A stretch of DNA of 64,000 bases from positions 2,198,001 through 2,262,000 of the forward strand of contig NZ_AP022848.1 of NCBI RefSeq assembly GCF_011764485.1. Direction: 5' to 3'. This document shows positions 24,351 through 32,676 of this stretch, piece after piece. The translations under genes were made by a program, and so were the position numbers. A model generated the notes under the pieces. The model did not search any database. It saw nothing but the letters and a program-made list of their open reading frames with translations, and was not told the origin of the DNA. The number at the start of each line of letters is the position of its first letter. Position 1 is the first letter of the stretch. The DNA comes from Bosea sp. ANAM02. GTDB lineage: Bacteria; Pseudomonadota; Alphaproteobacteria; Rhizobiales; Beijerinckiaceae.

Positions 24351-25826
24351 TCAGTGCTCTGCCGCGAGCTTTCCGTTGCCCTTGTCATGGACGGCGAGGC
24401 GCTCGACCATGGTGGCTGTCGCCTGGTTCATGCCGACGATCTCGACGGCGATGTCATGATGCCGGAACTTGAGCACGACCCGGTCGAGCGCGTTGATCGC
24501 GGTGATGTCCCAGAAATGCGCGGCGCTCAGGTCGATCACCACCTTCTTCACCTCCTCCTCGCGGAAGTCGAAGGCGGCATGGAAGGCCTCGGCCGTAGCG
24601 AAGAAGATCTGTCCGCCGACGCGGTAGACACGCTCGTCGCCGGCGCGCTCGGAAGCGACGGCGAAGAACCGTGTCACCTTGTGGGCGAAGAACAGCCCGC
24701 TCAGGACCACGCCGAAGAGCACGCCCTTGGCGAGGTCATGCGTAGCGACGACGACCGCGACGGTGCCCAGCATCACGAAGCTGGAGCTCTTGGGCTGGAT
24801 CAGCAGCGCCTTCAGCGAGCGCCACTGGAAGGTGTTGATCGAGACCATGATCATCACCGCGACCAGCGCGGCCATCGGGATCTGGGCGACATAGGGTCCG
24901 AGCACGACGATCAGGAACAGCAGGAAGCCGCCGGCCCAAAGGGTCGAGAGACGCCCGCGGCCGCCGGACGAGACGTTGATGACCGACTGCCCGATCATGG
25001 CGCAGCCCGCCATGCCGCCGAAGCAGCCGGCGACGATGTTGGCGAGGCCCTGGCCGGCGCATTCGCGGTTCTTGTCCGAGGTCGTGTCGGTCATCTCGTC
25101 GACGATCGCCGCCGTCATCAGGCTTTCGAGCAGGCCGACCATGGCGAGGGTGAGGGCATAGGGCGTGATGATCTTCAGCGTTTCCAGGGTGAGCGGCACC
25201 TGCGGCAGCGCGAAGACCGGCAACTCGCTCGGGAGCGCTCCCATGTCGCCGACGGTGCGGATGCCGAAGCCGAAATACATCGAGATCGCGGTCATCACGA
25301 CGATCGTGACCAGCGGCGAGGGGATCGCCCGGGTCAGCCGCGGCAGCAGGTAGATGATCGCAAGCCCGGCTGCCGTCATCGCATAGACGATCGGACCGCG
25401 CCCGAGGAGCTCGGGCATCTGGGCAAGGAAGATCAGGATCGCGAGCGCATTGACGAAGCCGGTCACGACGGAGCGCGAGACGAAGCGCATCAGGTTGCCG
25501 AGCTTCAGGACCGAGGCGACGATCTGGAAGACGCCGGTCAGGAGCGTCGCCGCCAGCAGATATTCGAGGCCGTGCTGCTTCACCAGCGTGGTCATGACCA
25601 GCGCCATCGCGCCGGTCGCGGCGGAGATCATGGCCGGGCGCCCGCCGGCGATCGCGGTGATGACGGCGATGCAGAAGGAGGCGTAGAGCCCCACCTTCGG
25701 ATCGACGCCGGCGATGATCGAGAAGGCGATGGCTTCCGGGATCAGGGCAAGCGCGACGACGGTGCCGGCGAGAAGCTCGCGCGTGATGTTCGGAGCCCAT
25801 TCGCTCCGCAGATGAGATCGGGTCAT
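24351..25826 (-). CDS. SulP-family anion transporter with STAS domain
   Basis: 491 residues. The membrane part has the SulP opening [20 protein letters not shown], then [15 protein letters not shown] and the later block [20 protein letters not shown]. Some 10-12 hydrophobic helices precede a C-terminal STAS domain (about 400-485; [20 protein letters not shown]). SulP proteins carry sulfate, bicarbonate or other anions, usually with sodium or protons. The substrate cannot be fixed from sequence; the short form with [15 protein letters not shown] resembles BicA-like bicarbonate or sulfate carriers. The ATG at 25826 is where family homology begins. The gene converges with the flagellar operon. 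Confidence 0.9.
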   Translation of the reverse strand: MTRSHLRSEWAPNITRELLAGTVVALALIPEAIAFSIIAGVDPKVGLYASFCIAVITAIAGGRPAMISAATGAMALVMTTLVKQHGLEYLLAATLLTGVFQIVASVLKLGNLMRFVSRSVVTGFVNALAILIFLAQMPELLGRGPIVYAMTAAGLAIIYLLPRLTRAIPSPLVTIVVMTAISMYFGFGIRTVGDMGALPSELPVFALPQVPLTLETLKIITPYALTLAMVGLLESLMTAAIVDEMTDTTSDKNRECAGQGLANIVAGCFGGMAGCAMIGQSVINVSSGGRGRLSTLWAGGFLLFLIVVLGPYVAQIPMAALVAVMIMVSINTFQWRSLKALLIQPKSSSFVMLGTVAVVVATHDLAKGVLFGVVLSGLFFAHKVTRFFAVASERAGDERVYRVGGQIFFATAEAFHAAFDFREEEVKKVVIDLSAAHFWDITAINALDRVVLKFRHHDIAVEIVGMNQATATMVERLAVHDKGNGKLAAEH

Positions 25827-26069
25827 GACATGGCTTTCCCAGCCCGATTCGGCCAAAAGCCTCCGGGCAATCAGAATCGGCCGCGGATGCGCGGCAGCGA
25901 AGACGGGAAGCCGGCCTCTAGGGCGGAGTCGGGCGCGTGCGCAGGAACCGGATGAGCGCGATCATGCGACGTGCATAGCAAACTCTCGCTGCAGTGCAAT
26001 AACGCGCGGCGCGCAGGGGCCATGCGGGTCACGGGAGGCCGGGCACGATCGATGTCGCCGGCGTCGCGC

Positions 26070-26222
26070 TCAGCCTCCGCTGCATTCCGTGAGCTCGCCA
26101 TTCGCGATCTTGTGCGTCCGGCAGCGCGGTTCGCCGCGCGCGCAGGCGGAGATCGCCAGCGTCACCAGCAGGCTGACGGCGAGCTTCCGCCACATCAACG
26201 CACTTATCCGCAGGCTCCCCAT
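26070..26222 (-). CDS. Tiny lipoprotein (50 residues) co-transcribed with the GFA gene
   Basis: The frame starts with ATG at 26222, only 5 bp after the stop of the GFA-family gene, and ends in TGA. The product begins MGSLRISALMWRKLAVSLLV and has a lipobox LAISAC at about residues 22-27, followed by a mature part of about 24 residues with two more cysteines (EPRCRTHKIANGELTECSGG). An internal ATG (MWRKL, at 26195) is the alternative start and gives a more usual short signal peptide. Close spacing, signal sequence and lipobox together make this a credible small gene. No family is recognised. Confidence 0.55.
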   Translation of the reverse strand: MGSLRISALMWRKLAVSLLVTLAISACARGEPRCRTHKIANGELTECSGG

Positions 26223-26227
26223 CGCCT

Positions 26228-26620
26228 CTAATCCTCTGTCCGATCCGCGGAGGTACGGTTGCGCTCATAGCGCTTCTTCAGCGGGAAGGGCGGCAGCCAG
26301 GATTCGCGGCGGATCGTCCAGAGCTCGTAGGTCGGCACGAACTGGTCCGGTGCATCCAGCGAGCCGAGATTGATCTCGACTTCGTCACCGCTGCGCCCGA
26401 ACACCGTCGAACCGCAGCGGGGGCAGAAGAAGCGTCCGTCATAGTCGCGCACCTCGCCCTCGATCGTCACCGCCTCTTCCGGAAAGATCGCGGAGGCGTG
26501 GAAGAGCGCGCCGTGAAATTTGCGGCAGTCGAGACAATGGCAGATGCCGACCCGGTAAGGGCGCCCCGATGCCACGATCCGGATATCGCCGCACCGGCAG
26601 CCGCCCGAGAAACGGTCCAT
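26228..26620 (-). CDS. GFA-family (CENP-V/GFA domain) zinc protein
   Basis: 130 residues, the usual size. Zinc-binding cysteines appear in the expected order: GGCRCGDIRI at about 7-16, GICHCLDCRKFHGAL at about 25-39 and FFCPRCGSTVFG at about 63-74. The family is named for glutathione-dependent formaldehyde-activating enzyme, but most members are uncharacterised, so formaldehyde or glutathione chemistry is only one possibility. It heads a two-gene unit with the tiny lipoprotein downstream. The soluble protein has no signal peptide and should be cytoplasmic. Confidence 0.9.
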   Translation of the reverse strand: MDRFSGGCRCGDIRIVASGRPYRVGICHCLDCRKFHGALFHASAIFPEEAVTIEGEVRDYDGRFFCPRCGSTVFGRSGDEVEINLGSLDAPDQFVPTYELWTIRRESWLPPFPLKKRYERNRTSADRTED

Positions 26621-26711
26621 GTCGCGTCTCCTTCCAACCGGCGGTCGTCAACCGGAGATTAAAGCAGGCTGCGAGCCGGCGACAGCGCGGCCTTCAGGCC
26701 GTGTCTCGACG

Positions 26712-26747
26712 CGAAAGGCCCCGCACCTGTCGACGCGGGGCCTTTCG
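26712..26747 (-). terminator. Terminator after dksA
   Basis: CGAAAGGCCCCGC and GCGGGGCCTTTCG form a perfect 13-bp stem with a 10-base loop, 24 bp beyond the dksA stop on the minus strand. The T-run is inside the 3' arm (CCTTTC), so the structure may work in both directions. Confidence 0.65.
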
Positions 26748-26771
26748 AAAGTCCGGAGAGGGCATGCCCAC

Positions 26772-27194
26772 TCAATCGTCGCGGAAGACGCGCTCGTTGC
26801 GCTCGTGGCGCTCCTGAGCCTCCAGCGAGAGGGTCGCGATCGGGCGGGCTTCGAGACGCTTGAGCGAGATCGGCTCACCGGTCTCCTCGCAATAGCCGTA
26901 GGAGCCGTCGTCGATCCGGGCAATCGCGGCGTCGATCTTGGCGATCAGCTTGCGCTGCCGGTCGCGGGCGCGCAGTTCGATGGCGCGATCGGTTTCGGAG
27001 GAAGCCCGGTCGGCGATGTCCGGGTGATTCTCGCTCTCCTTCTGCAGGGTGACCAGTGTCTCCTTGGCCTCCCGCAGGATCTCGTCCTTCCAGACGAGAA
27101 GCTTGCCGCGGAAATACTCGCGTTGACGATCGTTCATGAACGGCTCGTCATCGCTCGGTTTGTAATCCGCCTCGAGGATGATCTGCTTCGACAT
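26772..27194 (-). CDS. dksA: DksA-family RNA polymerase-binding transcription factor, cysteine-poor type
   Basis: 140 residues. The coiled-coil tip carries DIADRAS (about 80-86), matching the catalytic DxxDxA of DksA that reaches into the RNA polymerase secondary channel and works with ppGpp. The globular end reads GYCEETGEPISLKRLEARPI then ATLSLEAQERHE. In classical DksA this region has four zinc-binding cysteines (CxxC...CxxC); here only the first remains, the others being Thr, Ser and Ala. The fold signature (RRLEARP-type block) is intact, so this is a zinc-independent variant, a form seen in other alphaproteobacteria. The gene stands alone with its own terminator. Confidence 0.93.
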   Translation of the reverse strand: MSKQIILEADYKPSDDEPFMNDRQREYFRGKLLVWKDEILREAKETLVTLQKESENHPDIADRASSETDRAIELRARDRQRKLIAKIDAAIARIDDGSYGYCEETGEPISLKRLEARPIATLSLEAQERHERNERVFRDD

Positions 27195-27374
27195 GGGCGC
27201 GCTCTCTCTCTTGTCGGCTCACGCACCCATCGGCTGTGCCGCGGGAGGGGAGCCGATTTGGCGCCCTTATAGCGATCAGTCTCAAGCGGAACAATCGCTT
27301 CCGACAGGGCTTCAACGGCTTCGTGAAAAGACGCGATTTTCTGCCGAATTTCGATGAAATCGGCCGGTTTCGCG

Positions 27375-28397
27375 TCAGTTCAGCTTGCGTATCGCCTCGG
27401 CAATGTCGGTTTCGACCAGCCGCGCGATCGGCTGGCGGTAATGACTATGGTCGAAGAAGAGGCCGGGATCGCGCAATTCGGGCCTCTCGACCCGCCAGTC
27501 GACCAGCGCCGTGCGCGGGCGCCGGGCCGCCAGATCGGCGAATGCCTTGCGGCAGGCCGTGTCGGCTTCGGCATCGCGCGTGCCGGGCTTCGGCAGGGCG
27601 GTGACATAGACCGGCGGGCGCAGGAGGATCAGCGCCGTCTCGGCCGGCGCCGTCTTCATCAGCTCCTCGAGGCCGCTCGCGGCCGGGAAGGGGCCGTCGA
27701 CATTGCCGCCGCCGGTCTCGATCGGCTTCTGCAGCCGGGCGATGATCTCGGGATTGGTGCCGTAGCCCTGCACGCCATAGCCCGATTCGTAGTCCCAGTA
27801 GCCGTCCGGGCGGGCGCGCTCGGCCTTGCGGGAGGCGAGGTAGCCGATACGGCGGGGCAATTCCTCCAGCAGGTCGAAGCGCATCAGCCCGCCGACATAC
27901 TCGGAGAGGCTGCGACTCATGAGCCAGAAGGGGAAGGGCTTCTCGTTGGGCAGGGCCGGGTTCGCGGTGCACCAGTAATTGTCGATGCCGACGACGATCG
28001 CCTTCGGCGGTGCCGTGCGGTGATGGCGCAAGAACCAGTCGATCGTCGCGAAGGTCTCCTTCGGCATGGTCGCCGGCGCGATCAACGAGACGAAGGGGAT
28101 GCCGGTCTTCGCCCGCAGCTCCTCCGGCGAGATCAACTGGATATGCGAATTGCCGAAGATGGCGCCGGTGAAATTCGGGTCGCGGCCGCGGCTGGCCAGC
28201 GCGGTGCGCGGCCCCTGCGGACGTACGCCCTCCTTGAGCTTCAGGGGCGAACGTCCGGAATCATAGGGGTCGATCAGGAAAGCGGCCGTGAGGAAGGCGG
28301 CCGCGATCAGCACCGCCGCGCTCAGGAAGGCGCCGGTGAAGCCCGTCCACTTCGCCGCCCGAGCGGCCTGCTCAGAACTGGAAGTAGATGAACTCAT
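27375..28397 (-). CDS. SGNH-like (AlgJ/AlgX-type) O-acetylation partner protein
   Basis: 340 residues. One N-terminal membrane anchor (TGAFLSAAVLIAAAFLTAAF) places the rest in the periplasm. AIFGNSHIQLI (about 79-89) fits the SGNH/GDSL-like motif with the catalytic serine in GNSH. A C-terminal DHSHYRQPIA (about 315-324) supplies an Asp-x-x-His pair. Together with the overlapping upstream MBOAT gene it resembles the AlgI-AlgJ/X and DltB-DltD pairs that transfer acyl groups to exported polysaccharides. The acceptor is unknown; no polysaccharide gene cluster lies beside it. It overlaps the MBOAT gene by 26 bp. Confidence 0.75.
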   Translation of the reverse strand: MSSSTSSSEQAARAAKWTGFTGAFLSAAVLIAAAFLTAAFLIDPYDSGRSPLKLKEGVRPQGPRTALASRGRDPNFTGAIFGNSHIQLISPEELRAKTGIPFVSLIAPATMPKETFATIDWFLRHHRTAPPKAIVVGIDNYWCTANPALPNEKPFPFWLMSRSLSEYVGGLMRFDLLEELPRRIGYLASRKAERARPDGYWDYESGYGVQGYGTNPEIIARLQKPIETGGGNVDGPFPAASGLEELMKTAPAETALILLRPPVYVTALPKPGTRDAEADTACRKAFADLAARRPRTALVDWRVERPELRDPGLFFDHSHYRQPIARLVETDIAEAIRKLN

Positions 28398-29745
28398 AAT
28401 TGGCGTCTTCGCCGATCTTCAGCAGGATGATGACGAACAGGAGCCCGCACAGGATCGCCAGCCAGCGGGCCGGTGGCAATTTGTGGACGAGGTTCCAGGC
28501 GGTGGGGCCGATGATGGCGAAGGCGGCGGCCGGCAGCAACGCGCGCCATTTGAACCCGGTGCCGATCGGGCCGAAGCCGAACAGGCCCTTGTAGATGGCG
28601 AGCGCGGCCTGGAAATTCGTGGCCCGGAACAGCACCCAGCACAGCGCCACGAACAGGAAGGTGAGGCACCAGCCGAGCGCTGCCGGCATCGGCAGGTTGG
28701 CACGGCGCCAGAACAGCGCGACGATCAGCGCCAGCCCATGCGCCACGCCCCAGGCGACGAAGGTCAGCCCGGCGCCATGCCAGAGCCCGCCCAGCGCCAT
28801 CGTGGCGAAGAGCGCCCAGATCTGCGTCGGCAGGCCACTGCGCGAGCCGCCGAGCGGGATGTAGAGATAGTCGCGCAGGAAGCGCGACAGCGTCATGTGC
28901 CAGCGCCGCCAGAAATCCTGGATCGAGAGCGAGCGATAAGGCGCCTCGAAGTTCTGCGGCAGCACGACGCCGAAGAGCAGGGCAAGGCCCAGCGCCATAT
29001 CGGTATAGCCGGAGAAGTCGAAATAGATCTGGAAGGTGAAGGCGAGCGTCGCCTGCCAGGCTTCCATCAGGCTGACGACCTTGCCGGCTGCCGCCGCCGC
29101 GAAGACCGGGTTGGCGTATTCGGCGAGCGGATCGCCGATCAGCACCTTCTTGGCGAGGCCGAAGGTCAGCAGCATCAACCCGCGCGCGATCCGCTCGGCC
29201 GCATCCGGGCGCTGATAGGGCCGCTCGTCGAACTGGTGCATGATCTCGCGCCAGCGCACCAGCGGGCCGGCGAGCACCTGCGGGAAGAAGGCGATGTACA
29301 GCGCGTAGCGGACGAGATCGTAGCGCGGGGCCTGCCCACGCCGGAGATCCGTCAGGTACATGATGTGGTGGAAGGTGAAGAAGGAGATGCCGAGCGGCAG
29401 CGCGATATCGAATTTCGGCGCCGGCAATCCGGGAATCATTCCAGCGAGATCGGCGAAGAAGTTGAAGTACTTGAACACCGCGAGCACGGCGAGGTTCAGC
29501 ACGATCGCGAGCGTGATCAGCGCGCCCGACTTCGTTTTCTGGAAGGCCTCGGCGATCAGCCAGTTCAGCCCGATCGAGAGCGCCAGCAGCGGCAGGAAGC
29601 GCCAGTCCCAGTAGCCGTAGAAGGCAAAGGACAGCATGACCAGCACCGGTAGCCGCAGGCTCGGCGCAAAGCGCTCCGCGCCCCAATGGAGGGCGAGCGC
29701 GAGCGGCAGGAAGGCGAGCAGGAAGGCGAAGGAATTGAAGAGCAT
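28372..29745 (-). CDS. MBOAT-family membrane O-acyltransferase (AlgI-like)
   Basis: 457 residues with about ten hydrophobic helices. It begins MLFNSFAFLLAFLPLALALH, typical for AlgI-like proteins. Conserved blocks are YFNFFADL, LPLGISFFTFHHIMYLTD at about 105-122, FFPQVLAGPLVRW, YFDFSGYTDMALGLALLFG, FWRRWHMTLSRFLRDYLYIP and the catalytic histidine block ALGGLWHGAGLTFVAWG. The enzyme would pass acyl groups across the inner membrane to the SGNH-like partner downstream. Bases 29746-29930 upstream hold no gene I can support. Confidence 0.92.
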   Translation of the reverse strand: MLFNSFAFLLAFLPLALALHWGAERFAPSLRLPVLVMLSFAFYGYWDWRFLPLLALSIGLNWLIAEAFQKTKSGALITLAIVLNLAVLAVFKYFNFFADLAGMIPGLPAPKFDIALPLGISFFTFHHIMYLTDLRRGQAPRYDLVRYALYIAFFPQVLAGPLVRWREIMHQFDERPYQRPDAAERIARGLMLLTFGLAKKVLIGDPLAEYANPVFAAAAAGKVVSLMEAWQATLAFTFQIYFDFSGYTDMALGLALLFGVVLPQNFEAPYRSLSIQDFWRRWHMTLSRFLRDYLYIPLGGSRSGLPTQIWALFATMALGGLWHGAGLTFVAWGVAHGLALIVALFWRRANLPMPAALGWCLTFLFVALCWVLFRATNFQAALAIYKGLFGFGPIGTGFKWRALLPAAAFAIIGPTAWNLVHKLPPARWLAILCGLLFVIILLKIGEDANYEFIYFQF

Positions 29746-29930
29746 CGGGCGGGAAGCGGATCAAGGGATGGCTGCCGCCTTAGACCATTATCGGCGGCGA
29801 GTCATGTCGGGGGTGGTGCGGCGTGATGGAGAAGGTGAGCATCTGCCCTTCAGCGCTCATTCTGAGCGTTAAGGGTCTGGCGGTCGGAGGCGCGCAGATG
29901 CCTGGGAGTTAATCCGGGCCTCCGGCGCTG

Positions 29931-30035
29931 GTCATCCCGGACGCAGCGAAGCGGAGATCCGGGATCCAGTCCGGAGGGCTCCCGGGAGAGGCTCAGGCAT
30001 GGATCCCGGGTCTCCCTGCGGTCGCCCGGGATGAC
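29931..30035. repeat. Intergenic inverted-repeat element, family A (copy 2)
   Basis: 105 bp, starting GTCATCCCGGACGCAGCG and ending GCCCGGGATGAC. The ends are inverse complements, and inner arms (GGATCCAGTCC, CCCGGGAG) can pair too. Its reverse complement aligns along its length with 4139-4233. It lies between the divergent MBOAT and TetR genes, upstream of the TetR operator. Confidence 0.8.
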
Positions 30036-30087
30036 GGCGCGTTTGTTGGAAGGAGGGCGGAGCTATTGCAGGCCTTTCGACCAGAAT

Positions 30088-30107
30088 TCAATCAATCGAT
30101 TGATTGA
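30088..30107. promoter_or_regulatory. Perfect 20-bp palindrome, probable TetR operator
   Basis: TCAATCAATCGATTGATTGA is a perfect 10+10 palindrome ending 27 bp before the ATG of the TetR gene at 30135. TetR-family repressors usually bind such sites near their own promoter, so autoregulation of the whole export operon is the likely function. Confidence 0.7.
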
Positions 30108-30134
30108 GGAAGCCTGCAATGTTATACGGACGGC

Positions 30135-30797
30135 ATGAAAGCTATTTCAGACAGCGATGCCGGAACGCGCGAGGCGCTGATCCGGGCCGGGCTCGACCTG
30201 TTCGGGCGGCACGGATTCGAGGCGAGCTCGATCCGCGAGGTCGCCCGGGCGGCGGGCGCCAACAGCGCCGGAATCGCCTATCATTTCGGTGGGAAGGACG
30301 GCCTGCGCCAGGCCTGTGCCGAGGCGGTCGTGGCGACGATGAAGCAGCGGGTGTTCGGTGCAGCCGCTGCCATGCCGCCGCTCGATGGGCTCGCGCCAGA
30401 GATGGCTGTGGAAATGCTGCTCGGCATCGTCGGGCGCGTCACCGCCTTCGCCACTCAGGCACAGGAGAGCGAGAGGATCGCCCGCTTCGTCCTGCGCGAG
30501 ATGATGGAGCCGACCTCCGCCTTCGAGACGCTTTACGAGGGGCTGGTCGGCCCGGTCCATGGCCGGCTCTGCCGGCTCTGGGCGGCGGCGACCGGGATGG
30601 AGCCGGAGGCCGAGGCCACCAGGCTCGCGGTCTTCGCGACGATCGGGCAGGTGCTCTATTTCCGGCTCGCCCGGCCCGCCGTGATGCGGCGGATGGGCTG
30701 GAGCACGATCGACCAAGAACAGAGCGCTGCGATTGCTGGCGTCATCCGCGCCAATGTCCGCGCCAGCATCGCCGGCATGCGGGAGAACAGGTCATGA
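30135..30797 (+). CDS. TetR-family repressor, CecR (YbiH)-like
   Basis: 220 residues. The N-terminal helix-turn-helix covers about 12-58 (LIRAGLDLFGRHGFEASSIR, then ANSAGIAYHFGGKDGL). The C-terminal ligand domain has the CerR/CecR-type pattern with ESERIARFVLREMMEPTSAF. In E. coli cecR heads the ybhGFSR drug-export operon; here it likewise heads HlyD, ABC ATPase and ABC permease genes. A perfect palindrome sits just upstream. The stop overlaps the HlyD start (ATGA), so repressor and pump are translationally coupled. Confidence 0.88.
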   Translation: MKAISDSDAGTREALIRAGLDLFGRHGFEASSIREVARAAGANSAGIAYHFGGKDGLRQACAEAVVATMKQRVFGAAAAMPPLDGLAPEMAVEMLLGIVGRVTAFATQAQESERIARFVLREMMEPTSAFETLYEGLVGPVHGRLCRLWAAATGMEPEAEATRLAVFATIGQVLYFRLARPAVMRRMGWSTIDQEQSAAIAGVIRANVRASIAGMRENRS

Positions 30798-31753
30798 TTC
30801 TCGGCTTTCTCTGCTCCTTCGGTCTGATCGCCGGGAGCTTCTCCGCCTGCGGCGGCGATACGGTCCGGATCGCCGGCTATGTCGAGGGCGAATATGTCCG
30901 GCTGGGCCCGATCGACACCGCCCGGATCGAGCATATCGACATCCGTCGCGGCGACCGCGTCGAGGCCGGCAAGGTCGTTGCCGGGCTGGAGACGACCGAT
31001 GCGGAGAACGCGGTCCGGGAGAGCGAGGCGCGACTGGTGCAGGCGCAGGCGCAGCTCGACAATTTGCGCATCGGCAAGCGGCCGGAGGAGATCGCGGTCA
31101 TCGAGGCCAATCTGGCTTCGGCCAAGGCGCAGCAGCGCGAGGCCGAGCGGGCGCTGGAGCGCCGGCAGGACCTGCTGCGACGCGGCGTCTCGACCCAGGC
31201 CGATTTCGACCAGGCGGAGACGGCGCGCGACGTCGCGGCCGCGAGCGTGCGCCAGAACGCCGCCAATCTCGATGTCGCGCGCCTGCCGGCGCGGCCGGAT
31301 GAGATCAAGGCGAGCGAGAACGCCGTCGAGCAGGCCAAGGCCGCCCTGGCGCAGGCGCGCTGGCGGCTGTCGCAGCGCCAGCTCGTCGCGCCCTCGGCCG
31401 GGCGGGTCAGCGACGTGCTGCGCCGGGTGGGCGAGCTCGCCGGGCCGAGCGCGCCGGTGCTGCTGATGCTGCCGGACGGCGCCGCCAAGCTGATGCTCTA
31501 CGTGCCGGAGGTGCGAATCTCCGGCGTTGCGACCGGCATGAAGCTCGATGTTCGCTGCGACGGCTGCGCGCCCGGGCTGACCGCGACCGTGACCTATGTC
31601 TCGCCCGAGCCGGAATTCACGCCGCCGGTGATCTATTCGGCGCAGACGCGCCAGAAGCTGGTCTATCTCGTCGAGGCGCGGCCGGATGGCGGGCCGCAAT
31701 CGGCCTTGCAGCCCGGCCAGATCGTCGACGTGATGCTGAGGAGTCCGCAGTGA
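30794..31753 (+). CDS. HlyD-family periplasmic adaptor of an ABC exporter (YbhG-like)
   Basis: 319 residues. The hydrophobic N-terminus (MILGFLCSFGLIAGSFSACG) acts as a signal or anchor; SFSAC resembles a weak lipobox. The barrel-sandwich half appears as YVEGEYVRLGPIDTARIEHI, then a long coiled coil at about 65-200 with heptads such as KAQQREAERALERRQDLLRR, then the second half QLVAPSAGRVSDVLRRVGEL. YVSPEPEFTPPVIYSAQTRQ resembles the E. coli YbhG block SPTAEFTPKTVET. The protein would bridge the ABC pump to an outer-membrane channel. Overlaps both neighbours by 4 bp. Confidence 0.88.
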   Translation: MILGFLCSFGLIAGSFSACGGDTVRIAGYVEGEYVRLGPIDTARIEHIDIRRGDRVEAGKVVAGLETTDAENAVRESEARLVQAQAQLDNLRIGKRPEEIAVIEANLASAKAQQREAERALERRQDLLRRGVSTQADFDQAETARDVAAASVRQNAANLDVARLPARPDEIKASENAVEQAKAALAQARWRLSQRQLVAPSAGRVSDVLRRVGELAGPSAPVLLMLPDGAAKLMLYVPEVRISGVATGMKLDVRCDGCAPGLTATVTYVSPEPEFTPPVIYSAQTRQKLVYLVEARPDGGPQSALQPGQIVDVMLRSPQ

Positions 31754-32676
31754 GCGCGCCGCTCGCCATCGATGTCCGCGGCATGACCAAGCGTTTCGGC
31801 AAGCGCACGGTGGTCGACGATGTCGACCTCGCCGTGGCAACCGGCGAGATCGTCGGCTTCCTCGGCCCCAACGGCTCGGGCAAGACGACGACGATCCGGA
31901 TGATCTGCGGGTTGCTCAAGCCCGATGCCGGGGAGGGCACGGTGCTCGGGCTCGATGTCCGCACACAGAGCGCCGCGATCAAGCGCCAGGTCGGCTACAT
32001 GACGCAGCGCTTCTCCTTCTATGAAGACCTGACCATCGCCGAGAACCTGACCTTCGTGGCGAGGCTCTACGAACTCGATCCGGTCGACGAGGCCGTGGCG
32101 AAGACGCTTGACGGACTGGGTCTCACTTCGCGCAAGGACCAGCTCGCCGGCACGCTTTCGGGCGGCTGGAAGCAGCGCCTGGCACTCGCTGCCTGCATCA
32201 TGCATCAGCCGAAACTACTGCTGCTGGACGAGCCGACCGCCGGCGTCGATCCCAAGGCGCGGCGCGAGTTCTGGGACGAGATCCATCGGCTGGCCGGCGA
32301 CGGGCTGACCGTGCTGGTCTCGACCCATTACATGGACGAGGCCGAGCGCTGCCATCGCATCGGCTACATCGCCTATGGCCGGATGCTGGCGACAGGGACG
32401 GTCGAGGAGGTCGTGAAGGGCTCCGGGCTCGTGACCTATGTCGTGCATGGCGCGCTGAAGCCTGGCCAGATCAGGGCGCTGGAGGCGACTGAGGGCGTCG
32501 AGCAGGTCGCTCCCTTCGGCGCGACGCTGCATGTCGTCGGTACCGACCGGGCCAAGCTGGAAGCGGCGCTCCAGCCCTTGAAGAACGAGGCCGGCATCGC
32601 GGTCGAACCCGGCGAGACCAGCCTCGAGGACGTCTTCATCAAGTTCATGACCGGCGCCCAGGAACGGGCGGCATGA
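31750..32676 (+). CDS. ABC exporter ATP-binding protein (YbhF-like, single domain)
   Basis: 308 residues, starting with GTG in a GTGA overlap. Walker A is GPNGSGKT at about 40-47, the signature is LSGGWKQRLA (about 137-146) and Walker B is LLLLDEPTAGVDP. VSTHYMDEAERCHRIGYIAY is the H-loop region of drug-export ATPases. E. coli YbhF carries two ATPase domains in one chain; this protein has only one, so the pump would use two copies. A C-terminal domain of about 85 residues follows. Confidence 0.92.
   Translation: MSAPLAIDVRGMTKRFGKRTVVDDVDLAVATGEIVGFLGPNGSGKTTTIRMICGLLKPDAGEGTVLGLDVRTQSAAIKRQVGYMTQRFSFYEDLTIAENLTFVARLYELDPVDEAVAKTLDGLGLTSRKDQLAGTLSGGWKQRLALAACIMHQPKLLLLDEPTAGVDPKARREFWDEIHRLAGDGLTVLVSTHYMDEAERCHRIGYIAYGRMLATGTVEEVVKGSGLVTYVVHGALKPGQIRALEATEGVEQVAPFGATLHVVGTDRAKLEAALQPLKNEAGIAVEPGETSLEDVFIKFMTGAQERAA

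Noticed and set aside
24354..25955. A 533-codon plus-strand frame opposite the SulP gene
   Set aside because: Antisense shadow of a well-supported transporter; no ribosome-binding site and a biased composition.
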